44,246 nucleotides of DNA from Bryobacterales bacterium (GTDB lineage Bacteria > Acidobacteriota > Terriglobia > Bryobacterales > Bryobacteraceae). Of the stretch, positions 9,065-16,911 are shown one piece after another. The stretch is taken from positions 1-44,246 of the forward strand of contig JADLCF010000324.1 in the NCBI GenBank assembly GCA_020847315.1, written 5' to 3'. Position 1 is the first letter of the stretch; each line of letters begins with the position of its first letter. Under the pieces are notes generated by a model, which saw only the letters and a program-made list of their open reading frames with translations, searched no databases and was not told the DNA's origin. The position numbers and the translations under genes were made by a program.

Positions 9065-9928
9065 TCAGGGCTTTTGAGCAAGCATCTTGACGGATTGGCC
9101 CTTTCGGCCTCCCTGTCCGACCTGCCAGTCCGAAAGTTCTTCTTTTTCCTCGTAATGCAGAATTCGCAAGGCTCGAAAAATCTGCTTGAGTTCACCGGCT
9201 TCCGGAACCCCGATTAGCGATGCATCGCCGGTTCGGTCTGCGCCCCTGTTGACGACTCCGTACTGAAACACAAGCAATCCCCCTTGACGCATCGATGCGA
9301 TAAGCCGGCCTACATACTTGCGATCACGGATTGGGAAATAGGCATACGTCATCACAACGAGATCCCACTTCTCGTGTCCAAAATCAAACTCCTGGTAACC
9401 CGAGCGGATGGCCTCTATCCGTACCCCGGCTTTCTTTGCCTTTACCAGCGCATTGGCGACCGCAATATCCGAAACATCAAAGCCCGTTGCCTTCCAGCCC
9501 AAGCTGGCAAGGAAAACTGAATTACGCCCCTCGCCCATGCAGACATCTAGCGAGGCGCCCGGCGTGATGCCCTTCACGGCTTCCATCAGAAGGGGCGTGG
9601 GCCAGTCCGGCCCAATCGCACCGTTGGGGCCGTACATGCTGTTGAACCATAGCCGCATTGCTTCGGGGCGTTTGAGGGAACGTTCCGAGATCGTCTTCAT
9701 GCGACGTTCTACTTCTGGCTTCGGAACTCCCCGCTCGGTCAGCGTCTTGCGGTAGGTCTCAAGCCCAACGAGATCGCCAACGGCGCGGCCCTTCAGCCAA
9801 GCCAAGTACTCATCCCATAGGGCATCGTCATCACTGGCAGCCGTAACAGTGGAACACACCGCAAGCGAAGACACGAAAGCGCGCCGAGAAAGTTTCCGAT
9901 ACCGGTCGAAGGGATCTCGGTTGTGCAT
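9065..9928 (-). CDS. Class I SAM-dependent methyltransferase with Tat signal peptide
   Basis: 287 aa. SLDVCMGEGRNSVFLASLGW (Asp128, Gly132, Gly134) is the glycine-rich motif I of Rossmann-type methyltransferases, followed by the acidic residue Asp151 in GFDVSD that normally binds the SAM ribose; KWDLVVMTYAYFP is the motif IV region. Overall it resembles TehB-like small-molecule methyltransferases. The N-terminus carries SRRAFV (residues 14-19) and a hydrophobic stretch ending in TVTAAS, a credible twin-arginine signal, which is unusual for an enzyme needing cytoplasmic SAM. No clear ribosome-binding site precedes the ATG. It is the only recognisable gene between the two tRNA-Arg-derived repeats. 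Fold call good, substrate unknown. Confidence 0.75.
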   Translation of the reverse strand: MHNRDPFDRYRKLSRRAFVSSLAVCSTVTAASDDDALWDEYLAWLKGRAVGDLVGLETYRKTLTERGVPKPEVERRMKTISERSLKRPEAMRLWFNSMYGPNGAIGPDWPTPLLMEAVKGITPGASLDVCMGEGRNSVFLASLGWKATGFDVSDIAVANALVKAKKAGVRIEAIRSGYQEFDFGHEKWDLVVMTYAYFPIRDRKYVGRLIASMRQGGLLVFQYGVVNRGADRTGDASLIGVPEAGELKQIFRALRILHYEEKEELSDWQVGQGGRKGQSVKMLAQKP

Positions 9929-10094
9929 GCTGAGGGCAAAGACGCTGGGTCTTGCCCATGGGTTTCATGGACGATTGGACCCGTTGCGAGCGATTACATC
10001 GACCGTCATCACGGGTACAACTGGGCGCGGCGGCAGTCAATCAGGGTCCGATAGAGTCCACGGACGCGATGCTCGAGTGATGAGAGGAGAGGGT

Positions 10095-10171
<77 letters not shown>

Positions 10172-10195
10172 TCACCTTTTGTAGTGTACCTTGAA

Positions 10196-10211
10196 ACGCG
10201 CGCGAACGCTT
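10196..10211 (+). repeat. 16-base repeat upstream of tRNA-Arg (copy 2)
   Basis: Second copy of ACGCGCGCGAACGCTT (first at 8819-8834). On the minus strand it lies 25-40 bases upstream of the tRNA 5' end, where promoter elements would be, so one copy may be part of the tRNA promoter. Confidence 0.5.
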
Positions 10212-10258
10212 GGGATCCCGGCTGAAACAGGGAAGATTTCGCCGGATTCCGGAGTGGG

Positions 10259-11158
10259 CTATTCCCGGCGGCCGGCCACTTTTCGAGGGTAGCTCTGGTC
10301 GTCGAAGATCCGCTCCCGGCTCACTCGCTGCGCACCCCATTCGAGGCGCAGATCATTGCTGACTTCATCCAGCATCTCGAGCGTCACCTGTTTCTCAGCC
10401 ATTGCGAAAGCGGTGAGCAGGAGGTTATCCGCCACGGAGTTGATGATGCGAGGGATGCCTTGTGTCCGGACATGGATTTCGGAGACGACGTGGTCCGGAA
10501 TCAGGAGCGCCGGATTCGTTGCGCCCGCGGTCGCCAAGCGGGAATGGATGTACTGATGGGTCTCGCTCTCCGCGAAGGGCCGCAGCGTGCAGCGCAGGGC
10601 CACGCGCTGCTTCAACTGGCGGTACGTGGGGTCGTCAAGAATCCGGTCAAATTCCGGCTGCCCCGCCATGATGATCTGCAAGAGTTTGCCGGCGCGATTC
10701 TCGAGGTTCCCCAACAGCCGAATTTCTTCAAGCACTTCCCAACTCAGGTTCTGGGATTCATCCACGATCAGCACGGTGGTTCGCCCATTGCGCGTGTTGT
10801 GCAGAAGCACCTCGTTCAACGCGAGGAGGACTTGCGTCTTCGAGGGTGGATTGCAGCGCAGATCAAGGTCATAGTTCACCATCTCGAAGAATTCAGCCAC
10901 GGTGAGCCGGGAGTTGAAGATAGTGGCGAAATCGATGCGGTTTTGCGTGAGGAAATCCCGCAAGCACTCGAGGAGCGTGGTCTTTCCGGTGCCGACCTCG
11001 CCGGTAAGCGCAATAAAGCCCTTACGGCTCTGGACACCATAGATGAGGTTGGAGAGCGCTTCCTCGTGCTGGTGGCTACGATATAAAAAGACAGGGTCCG
11101 GCGTTAGATTGAACGGATTTTCTTTGAAGCCGAAAAATACGTTATATAGACTGCTCAT
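10259..11158 (-). CDS. ExeA-family AAA ATPase
   Basis: 299 aa. The N-terminus YNVFFGFKENPFNLTPDP is typical of ExeA/GspA-like ATPases. Walker A is GEVGTGKTT (53-61) and Walker B is VLIVDESQNL (129-138); the LLGNLENRAGKLLQIIMAGQPEF stretch is sensor-1-like, and GIPRIINSVAD is the conserved sensor-2 region. Family members power pore assembly or help regulate exopolysaccharide clusters, but none of those partners is adjacent here. It lacks the C-terminal transmembrane and peptidoglycan-binding parts of full ExeA, so it is a soluble short form. The ATG at 11158 gives the conserved N-terminus. The upstream 240 bases are rich in palindromes (separate entry). Downstream sits tRNA-Arg. Confidence 0.85.
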   Translation of the reverse strand: MSSLYNVFFGFKENPFNLTPDPVFLYRSHQHEEALSNLIYGVQSRKGFIALTGEVGTGKTTLLECLRDFLTQNRIDFATIFNSRLTVAEFFEMVNYDLDLRCNPPSKTQVLLALNEVLLHNTRNGRTTVLIVDESQNLSWEVLEEIRLLGNLENRAGKLLQIIMAGQPEFDRILDDPTYRQLKQRVALRCTLRPFAESETHQYIHSRLATAGATNPALLIPDHVVSEIHVRTQGIPRIINSVADNLLLTAFAMAEKQVTLEMLDEVSNDLRLEWGAQRVSRERIFDDQSYPRKVAGRRE

Positions 11159-11262
11159 ATTGAACGTGGCGACAATTCAGGGCCAGATGACTCAGGAGCG
11201 GATTCCGGGGAGGGTTACGCGCCGCTCCTCGACTTGCAGGCGTGTGACTCAACTACCCCAGT

Positions 11263-11361
11263 ATAGCGCTATCTCTATGTTAACCATAGGTTTCCAAATA
11301 TGTATCGCGGATTCGGCAGCCTGCGTGGATCCCGGTACTGGAGAGGAAGTACTGTAGTACC
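11263..11361. promoter_or_regulatory. Palindrome cluster upstream of the ExeA-like ATPase gene
   Basis: Within the 242-base gap between the ATPase start and the end of pgl lie ATAGCGCTAT (11263-11272, perfect palindrome), CTATG-TTAAC-CATAG (11275-11289), and GTACT-GT-AGTAC (11349-11360); the last also forms a longer inverted repeat with GGTACT at 11334 (paired with AGTACC, 11356-11361). This many short dyads in 100 bases suggests operator sites or RNA hairpins in the ATPase leader. No regulator is identified, and no convincing -35/-10 pair was assigned. Confidence 0.4.
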
Positions 11362-11400
11362 AGACTTTCCGGCCTTGCACCGGTCTCTTCGCCGGCTGAA

Positions 11401-12147
11401 TTATGGCCGTGTTCCGACCTCGGGCGAACCAGCGGCGCGATCCAGGAACCAGTGAACTTCGAGGTTGTGGCGGAGGAGTTGCGCGGGGAAGCGGCGCGGG
11501 TCGTAGGGCTCGCTCAGCACCTGCCGGAGCGGCTCCGCCTTGTCGGCGCCTCCGGCGAGAAACACCGTGCAGCGCGCGGCCTGCAACACAGCCGGGAGCA
11601 GCGTGACACGCCACGATTCGAGCTTTCCGACGTACACCGCGGCACAAAGGCCGTCGAGGTTGTCGATGGCGCTCTCGCCCGGAAACAGGCTTGCCGTGTG
11701 GGCGTCCGGCCCCATGCCGAGGTGAATCACATCAAACACGGGGATTTCGTCTTCTTCAGCATCCAGCCCGAAGACCGAGGCGATCTCCCCTTCGTAGTCA
11801 TCCGCCGCTTCTTCTGGATCGCTTTCCCCGTGGATCCGGTGGATGTGAGAGGGGGGCACGGCGGCAGGTTCGAGCAAGAGCCGCCTCGCGAGGCGAAAGT
11901 TGCTGGCGTCATTATCCGGCGGCACCATGCGCTCATCCACGAAAAAGACATGAATTCGATCCCAGGCCAGCGGGGCGGCGGCGAGAATGGGGAAGAGTTT
12001 CGCGGGAGTGCTTCCACCGGAAAGCGCAAGGGTAGCGAACGGACGTTCATCGAGGGCTTGGCGCAAGCGTTCGGCGATCAGCGCCGCGCAGCCGATCGCC
12101 GCTTCCGCAATGCTTCCGGAAATCTCAATGTGATTATTGGTCAGCAA
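11401..12147 (-). CDS. pgl: 6-phosphogluconolactonase
   Basis: 248 aa. Hydrolyses 6-phosphoglucono-lactone in the oxidative pentose phosphate pathway. Family motifs: LALSGGSTPAKLF near the N-terminus (phosphate-binding SGGSTP), VFFVDERMVPPDNDASNF, IHRIHGE and HLGMGPDAHTASLFPG (GxGxDGHTASLFPG-like, Asp and His retained). Length is normal for the DevB/SOL type. The start is uncertain: TTG at 12147 has GAGGAG about ten bases upstream inside the end of opcA, giving a 14-base overlap; the frame is open to another TTG at 12165. Translational coupling to opcA is likely. Third gene of zwf-opcA-pgl. Confidence 0.9.
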   Translation of the reverse strand: MLTNNHIEISGSIAEAAIGCAALIAERLRQALDERPFATLALSGGSTPAKLFPILAAAPLAWDRIHVFFVDERMVPPDNDASNFRLARRLLLEPAAVPPSHIHRIHGESDPEEAADDYEGEIASVFGLDAEEDEIPVFDVIHLGMGPDAHTASLFPGESAIDNLDGLCAAVYVGKLESWRVTLLPAVLQAARCTVFLAGGADKAEPLRQVLSEPYDPRRFPAQLLRHNLEVHWFLDRAAGSPEVGTRP

Positions 12148-13204
12148 GGTAGACTGGCTCCTCAAACAAGCGAATGGTTGCGCCCAGATGACGCTCGAAA
12201 GTCCGCCGGCGATGTTCCACCATCATTTCATCGGAAAGCAAAGCGGTGTCTGGCTCAAATGCGGGCACCGGGACAACGATTTCGGAATCTTTGTCCGGCG
12301 CGGCGATGCACAATTCCCGCGCGGTAACGGTGAAGCGGATGGTTTGGCGAGGGGCGATGAAAGCCACCTCCCGGATGCGCGAATCCGAGGGATCGCCGTT
12401 TGGCCGAGCTGCCAGGAAACCGGCCTGGATGGTTCCGTTCGGCCCGCGCCATTCGCCACCGGTTCCCTGTTGATAGCCCAGCGAGCCGAGGATCCAGGCG
12501 AGCAGGTAGGCCGCCTCGGGGGCGGGGCGTTCCGGGCGGGTGGCAACGTGAATTCCTGTGACGGCTTCGAGCACCGCGCGGTTCGCGGGGGTATCGAAAT
12601 ACTCGGCGATGGCGCCGCGGTAGCCGCGAATGCGATCCCAAGCCAAGTCCGAAACAAGGCTCCCAAACCCTGGCATCGCGGGCCAAACGTCGCGGCACTC
12701 CGCCCGATGCCAGGCCATATCGACCACTACGCGATCCGCCAGTTCGGAAGTCTCTTTGATGCCGGGGATCGTGAGCAAATGGGCGTTCCGGCAGAACAGG
12801 ACCGTTGGGAGATCGGCGACGATCAGCGCCCGCATTACGGCGGGAAGATCGCGGGCGCCGGCGCGCGTGGCATCAAGCAGCACACGCTCAATGCATACCT
12901 GCTGCTTGCTCCCGAACGGGCGCCAGCATTGCGCGGAAACGGAGCCTTTCAACCCGCGCTCATCTCCCGCGCGCAGCAGCACAACGATAGCGCGGGCGGG
13001 GTTCATGCGCATCACGTCCGCCAGCATTGCATCCACTTCGGTGACGGAGGCGTCGTCGCCTTCCACTACCGTGATCCAAGTGAGGGAGCAGGCGCGGAGC
13101 AAGCCGTTCTCAGTGGATTCGTCGCTTTTCCCCGCCTCCGTCCAGAGAGATTCCAACTGCGTGAGCAGTTCCTCCGGTTGCACGATTTCGCGGACGGCGT
13201 TCAT
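12134..13204 (-). CDS. opcA: OpcA, glucose-6-phosphate dehydrogenase assembly protein
   Basis: 356 aa from ATG 13204, chosen because GGAGG lies six bases upstream and the ATG overlaps the zwf stop as ATGA; the open frame runs further upstream but there lies inside zwf. OpcA binds and activates or assembles glucose-6-phosphate dehydrogenase, as known from cyanobacteria and actinobacteria. Recognition rests on the ARAIVVLL, SELADRVVVDMAW and ACSLTWITVVEG segments and on the position between zwf and pgl. It has no enzyme motif of its own. Moderately divergent from the cyanobacterial form, so context contributes much to the call. Confidence 0.85.
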   Translation of the reverse strand: MNAVREIVQPEELLTQLESLWTEAGKSDESTENGLLRACSLTWITVVEGDDASVTEVDAMLADVMRMNPARAIVVLLRAGDERGLKGSVSAQCWRPFGSKQQVCIERVLLDATRAGARDLPAVMRALIVADLPTVLFCRNAHLLTIPGIKETSELADRVVVDMAWHRAECRDVWPAMPGFGSLVSDLAWDRIRGYRGAIAEYFDTPANRAVLEAVTGIHVATRPERPAPEAAYLLAWILGSLGYQQGTGGEWRGPNGTIQAGFLAARPNGDPSDSRIREVAFIAPRQTIRFTVTARELCIAAPDKDSEIVVPVPAFEPDTALLSDEMMVEHRRRTFERHLGATIRLFEEPVYLADQ

Positions 13205-14721
13205 GGCCGCCTCCACGTGTGCCCATGACGGGCGAGCATGGCGTCGCTTTCCTTGGGCCCCCAAGTGCCCGCGTCGTAGTTGGGGAAATCGAATTTGGTT
13301 TCCAGCCAGTGATCGAGAATGGGCATCACGACCTGCCAACTGGCTTCCACCATATCCTTCCGGATGAAGAGCGTGGGGTCCCCGCCCAGGGCGTCCAGCA
13401 GCAGCGTTTCATAGGCTTCGGGAGTTCGCGTGCCGAAGCTGGTGCCGTAATTGAAATCCATGCCCACCGGACGCAACTGCATTCCGCTGCCGGGCCGTTT
13501 CGACTGGAACCGGAGCGAGATGCCTTCGTCCGGCTGAATGCGGAGAATCATCAGGTTGGGCGCGACGTCGTGATCGCCCGGAATAGCGGCGAACATGTTC
13601 TTCGGGGCGGCGCGAAATTGGATGGCAACATCCGTCACGCGCTTGGGAAGGCGCTTGCCGGTGCGGATATAGACGGGCACGCCGCTCCAGCGCCAGTTAT
13701 CCACGAAGAGGTTCACGGCGGCGTAGGTCTTCGTCTGAGAGTCCGGATTCACGCCATGTTCCTGGCGGAAGCCCGGCAGGTCTTCGCCGCCGACGCGCGC
13801 GGGCCCGTACTGTCCACACACGGAGTGGTTCGCGACCTCCTCCGGCTTGAAGATGCGAATGGAGCGGAGCAGCTTTGAGCGTTCATCCCGGACGGGACCT
13901 GCGCCGAAGCGCGTATACGGTTCCATCATTACGGTGGCCATGACCTGCAGCATGTGGTTTTGCACCATATCCCGCAGGGCGCCGGTTTCCTGGTAGTACG
14001 CGCCGCGGCCTTCCACGCCGATCGATTCGGCGGCCGTGATCTGGATATGGTCCACGTAGCGCCGATTCCAGAGCGGCTCGAAGATACCGTTCGCGAAACG
14101 GAATGCCAGGATGTTCTGGACGGTCTCCTTGCCGAGATAGTGATCGATGCGGTAGATGTCCGACTCGTCGAATGCGGCGTCGAGATGCCGCTCGAGTTCG
14201 CGGGCGGAATCGAGATCGTGCCCGATCGGTTTCTCCACCACCACGCGCCGCTGCGCGTTCCCCTTGTTGAGGCCAGTCTCACGCAGCATATCCACGGCGA
14301 TGGGGTAAAAGCTGGGCTGCGTGGAGAGATAAAAGACGACTTCATGCGGCACTTCGCCCGCGAGTTCATCGATTCGCGCACCGATCGCCTTATACAACGC
14401 GGGATCCTTCATATCCCCAGGGATGTAGTGGATTCGCTTGGCAAAGCGCTGCCACTCCTCCTCCTCGATGGCCATGTCCTTGAGGAATTCTCCCAATTCC
14501 TCCCGCTGTTTCTCGCGGAAGGATTCATCGGAAAACGCGGTGCGGGAATTGCCGATGATGAAGAAGGAATTGGGCAGGCGTCCATCGTGAAAGAGCCGGT
14601 AGAGCGCGGGAATCAGCTTACGTTTCGTGAGGTCCCCACTCGCGCCGAAGATCACCAGAACACTGGGAGGAATCTTCCGGGACCCTTGCAGCGCATCTCC
14701 GAACGGATTTACATCCACCAT
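13201..14721 (-). CDS. zwf: Glucose-6-phosphate 1-dehydrogenase
   Basis: 506 aa from ATG 14721. Oxidises glucose-6-phosphate with NADP+ (or NAD+) to 6-phosphogluconolactone. The Rossmann motif GASGDLTKR is at about 26-34, EKPIGHD at 163-169, and the substrate-binding and catalytic signature RIDHYLGKE at 191-199 with its His-Asp pair. Length is normal. The frame stays open for 68 more codons upstream, but those residues have no family character and overlap the divergent TPR gene. No strong Shine-Dalgarno precedes the ATG. First gene of a tightly overlapping zwf-opcA-pgl operon. Confidence 0.95.
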   Translation of the reverse strand: MVDVNPFGDALQGSRKIPPSVLVIFGASGDLTKRKLIPALYRLFHDGRLPNSFFIIGNSRTAFSDESFREKQREELGEFLKDMAIEEEEWQRFAKRIHYIPGDMKDPALYKAIGARIDELAGEVPHEVVFYLSTQPSFYPIAVDMLRETGLNKGNAQRRVVVEKPIGHDLDSARELERHLDAAFDESDIYRIDHYLGKETVQNILAFRFANGIFEPLWNRRYVDHIQITAAESIGVEGRGAYYQETGALRDMVQNHMLQVMATVMMEPYTRFGAGPVRDERSKLLRSIRIFKPEEVANHSVCGQYGPARVGGEDLPGFRQEHGVNPDSQTKTYAAVNLFVDNWRWSGVPVYIRTGKRLPKRVTDVAIQFRAAPKNMFAAIPGDHDVAPNLMILRIQPDEGISLRFQSKRPGSGMQLRPVGMDFNYGTSFGTRTPEAYETLLLDALGGDPTLFIRKDMVEASWQVVMPILDHWLETKFDFPNYDAGTWGPKESDAMLARHGHTWRRP

Positions 14722-14776
14722 ATCCAAACGGTACCACGCGGCTTGCGGCGAAGCCGCCGCACAGGGGTACTTTGCT

Positions 14777-15571
14777 ATGGTGAGAGAAATCAGCTCCATG
14801 AAGGAAACGCCCATTCTCCCGGAACACGAGTTCCCCGCGCGCACGGGCGAGGGTGAACCCTCGGAATCCCCGCCCCCGGCCGCGGCGGGAATGGGCGTCA
14901 GCCTCGTTCTGCGGCGCATCGGCATCGTTATTCTCGCGCTGGCGAGCGTGGCGTTCGCGGCTCTGTTTGCGATCTGGTTCTTCGAGGTCGATCTGGGAGA
15001 TCCTTCAGATCGAGTGATCCACGCGTATGCGACGGAACACCGGCAGATCGACCTTCGCTTTCCGGGCGCGGGCTACCGTCCGTTCCGGACGATCCGCCCG
15101 CCGGATGAAGGCTACGACTTCACGGCGGCGGACCTGGCGGTCTATGAGGATGAGCTGAAGCAAGAGATCCAGAAGAAATCCGGTGATTCGGAATCCCTGT
15201 TCGCGATGGCGGAGGTCTGTCTGGTTCGCTTGCAACCACTGCAGGCCATCGACATTCTGGAACGGTTGAGGCTTTTCTCGCCGAAAGATCCGAAAATCCT
15301 CAGCGCCTTGGCCTATGGGAATTATCTTCTCTTCAAGAGCACCCGGGAGACGCGGGATCTGTTGAGGAGCGTGGACCTATTCGAGGCGGCGCTCAAGGAG
15401 GATCCGAGCGACCCCGTGCTGTTGTTCAACGCGGGAACTGTGGCGCAGCACGCGAAGCTCCGGGACCAAGCGAGGCAACGGTACATCCGATTCTTGGCGG
15501 TAGAACCGGATACGGGCTGGGCCGCGGAGGTGAAAGTGCGGCTGCGTGAGCTGGAATCCGGAGCGCCGTAG
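14777..15571 (+). CDS. Membrane-anchored TPR protein
   Basis: 264 aa from ATG 14777 (an ATG at 14798 is an alternative; neither has a strong ribosome-binding site). Residues 1-45 are hydrophilic and proline-rich, about 46-69 form one transmembrane helix (LVLRRIGIVILALASVAFAA), and the rest is extracytoplasmic or cytoplasmic helical repeat. Repeats around SLFAMAEVCLVRLQPLQAIDILERL and DPVLLFNAGTVAQHAKLRDQARQRYIRFLAVEPDT match the TPR pattern. TPRs mediate protein contacts; the partner is unknown. Divergent from zwf with 55 bases between starts, and about 180 bases before a CHAT-like gene on the same strand. Confidence 0.7.
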   Translation: MVREISSMKETPILPEHEFPARTGEGEPSESPPPAAAGMGVSLVLRRIGIVILALASVAFAALFAIWFFEVDLGDPSDRVIHAYATEHRQIDLRFPGAGYRPFRTIRPPDEGYDFTAADLAVYEDELKQEIQKKSGDSESLFAMAEVCLVRLQPLQAIDILERLRLFSPKDPKILSALAYGNYLLFKSTRETRDLLRSVDLFEAALKEDPSDPVLLFNAGTVAQHAKLRDQARQRYIRFLAVEPDTGWAAEVKVRLRELESGAP

Positions 15572-15753
15572 CGAGGAGTGCTCCCCCCCTTAGAACCTCA
15601 CATCTGTAATGTTTTGGCGGCCGATACGGTGAGACGTCGCTATACCTGATAGATGCCCTGCTCCAAAGCGCGGATTTCGCAGTTTGGGCTTCCGGCCTTT
15701 CGGCGGGAGACGCCGGAGCGGGTGTTCTTTTGGTTGCCTCGAGAGTAGATGTG

Positions 15754-16896
15754 ATGCCGACTACCGCCCCCAACCGCATTCCGCTAACGCCGCTGCGCTC
15801 ATCCTCCGGGCTGCCGCCTGGGGCGGCGCGTCACGCCATGCAGGCTCCCTCGCCGTTCGGCCTTGAACGATCCTTTCGAGCGCATCTTGAGAATCTCACC
15901 GGGGAAACCTTTTTATCCTTCGCCCAGGTGCGTGATGCGATCTCGATCTGGGCGGCGGACGACCGGGGGATGCATTTCTTTGAAGCGGAGCTTTCTCTCC
16001 CGGCCATCCAGTCAATCTCCGGTGAATTGTTATCGCTTCTTTCGCGCCCGGAGAGCGACACGAGGCGAATCCAGTGGCTGAGCCGCGGCCTCTACCAGGC
16101 TCTGTTTCGCCCGATTTCCCGGATTCTCGATCCCTCCCGCAGTATTGCAATCCATTGTTCGGGAGACCTACGCTGCGTGCCCGTTGGCTTGCTGGAATCC
16201 GAGGACGGGCGGTTGCTCGTGGAACGATTTTCCATTTGGAACGCAGCGAATTTCCCCTGGCAAGCGGAGAAGCGGAGGGCCGCGCCGCTATCGCGCGACG
16301 CCCGTTTGCTGATTGTAGATGGGGCGGCGGGCAGCGCCACGGAAGCGGGCGGGATACGTACGTCCGGAAGGAATGATTGCGATTGCGCGGCCGCCGCGTT
16401 CGCGAACCACGACACAATCCACGGCGCATCCGCGACCCGCGAACAGATCCAACAATTCGCCCTCCAGGCGGATGTTCTACATTGCCGGGCGTTGATCGCG
16501 AACGGAGTGCATTGCCCGCCGCTGCATCTGGCGCTCGACGAGGCGGAGCGGGCTGCCTTGCCGCTTTCCGGCCACGGATTTCTCGTTTTTCCGCACTGCA
16601 CGCTCGGCGTGCTGGATGTGGAATACGCCGGGAAAGAGACCGAGGAAACAGAAGAACGCTGGCAACGCATGTGCAGCGCTCTCCACAATGCCGGCGTCTC
16701 CAATGTCCTTATTCCCCGGTGGAATCTTCCCGCGGAAGCACAGCGCTCGTTCTTTGAAGTGTTTTACGGCGAGTTAAGGCGGGGTGCTTCCGTGCGGGAC
16801 GCGCGCTGGCAGGCCTCGCTCCGGTTGCGTGATACTCCGAAGTGGCGGCACCCGCACCACTGGGCGGGCTTCACGCTCTCCGTCAGCCATCTGTAG
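15754..16896 (+). CDS. CHAT-domain-like protein with altered catalytic motifs
   Basis: 380 aa from ATG 15754 (TTG 15730 and ATG 15838 are alternatives; the frame is open back to 15610 without a good start). The order of blocks matches a CHAT caspase-like domain: an N-terminal beta part (FLSFAQVRDAISIWAADDRGMHFFEAE in two steps), then HCSGDLRCVPVGLL followed by LLVERFSIWNAAN, then the dyad region, then AGVSNVLIPRWNLPAEA, and HWAGFTL at the end. CHAT enzymes use a His from an LHxxxHG-type motif and a Cys from an SAC-type motif. Here the first reads LHCRALI (about 242-248), without the HG, and the second reads PHC with Cys282. It may be inactive or atypical. It lacks the usual fused TPR array, but a TPR membrane protein precedes it. 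Confidence 0.65.
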   Translation: MPTTAPNRIPLTPLRSSSGLPPGAARHAMQAPSPFGLERSFRAHLENLTGETFLSFAQVRDAISIWAADDRGMHFFEAELSLPAIQSISGELLSLLSRPESDTRRIQWLSRGLYQALFRPISRILDPSRSIAIHCSGDLRCVPVGLLESEDGRLLVERFSIWNAANFPWQAEKRRAAPLSRDARLLIVDGAAGSATEAGGIRTSGRNDCDCAAAAFANHDTIHGASATREQIQQFALQADVLHCRALIANGVHCPPLHLALDEAERAALPLSGHGFLVFPHCTLGVLDVEYAGKETEETEERWQRMCSALHNAGVSNVLIPRWNLPAEAQRSFFEVFYGELRRGASVRDARWQASLRLRDTPKWRHPHHWAGFTLSVSHL

Positions 16897-16911
16897 CCCG
16901 CGCCGCATTCG

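Larger units (their letters stand above)
8615..10094. mobile_element. Putative 1.48-kb tRNA-Arg-bounded integrated element lacking an integrase
   Basis: The interval from one copy of the 47-base tRNA-Arg 3' sequence to the start of the next. The tRNA reads on the minus strand, so its 3' end faces this interval, the polarity expected of an element integrated at a tRNA. Contents: 8662-9064 holds no gene I can recognise, only short unconvincing frames on both strands and a 16-base repeat at 8819; 9065-9928 encodes a methyltransferase; 9929-10094 is non-coding. No tyrosine or serine recombinase is visible. It could be a non-autonomous passenger mobilised in trans, a deletion remnant of a larger island, or a segmental duplication. 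The repeat is seen directly; mobility is inferred. Confidence 0.6.

Noticed and set aside
8866-9090. 74-codon plus-strand frame inside the cassette as a possible excision factor
   Set aside because: No recognisable motif, poor composition and overlap with the end of the methyltransferase gene.
12137-13228. 363-codon plus-strand frame opposite opcA
   Set aside because: Antisense shadow of opcA, no recognisable product.
13954-14856. 300-codon plus-strand frame opposite zwf
   Set aside because: Antisense shadow of a complete zwf.
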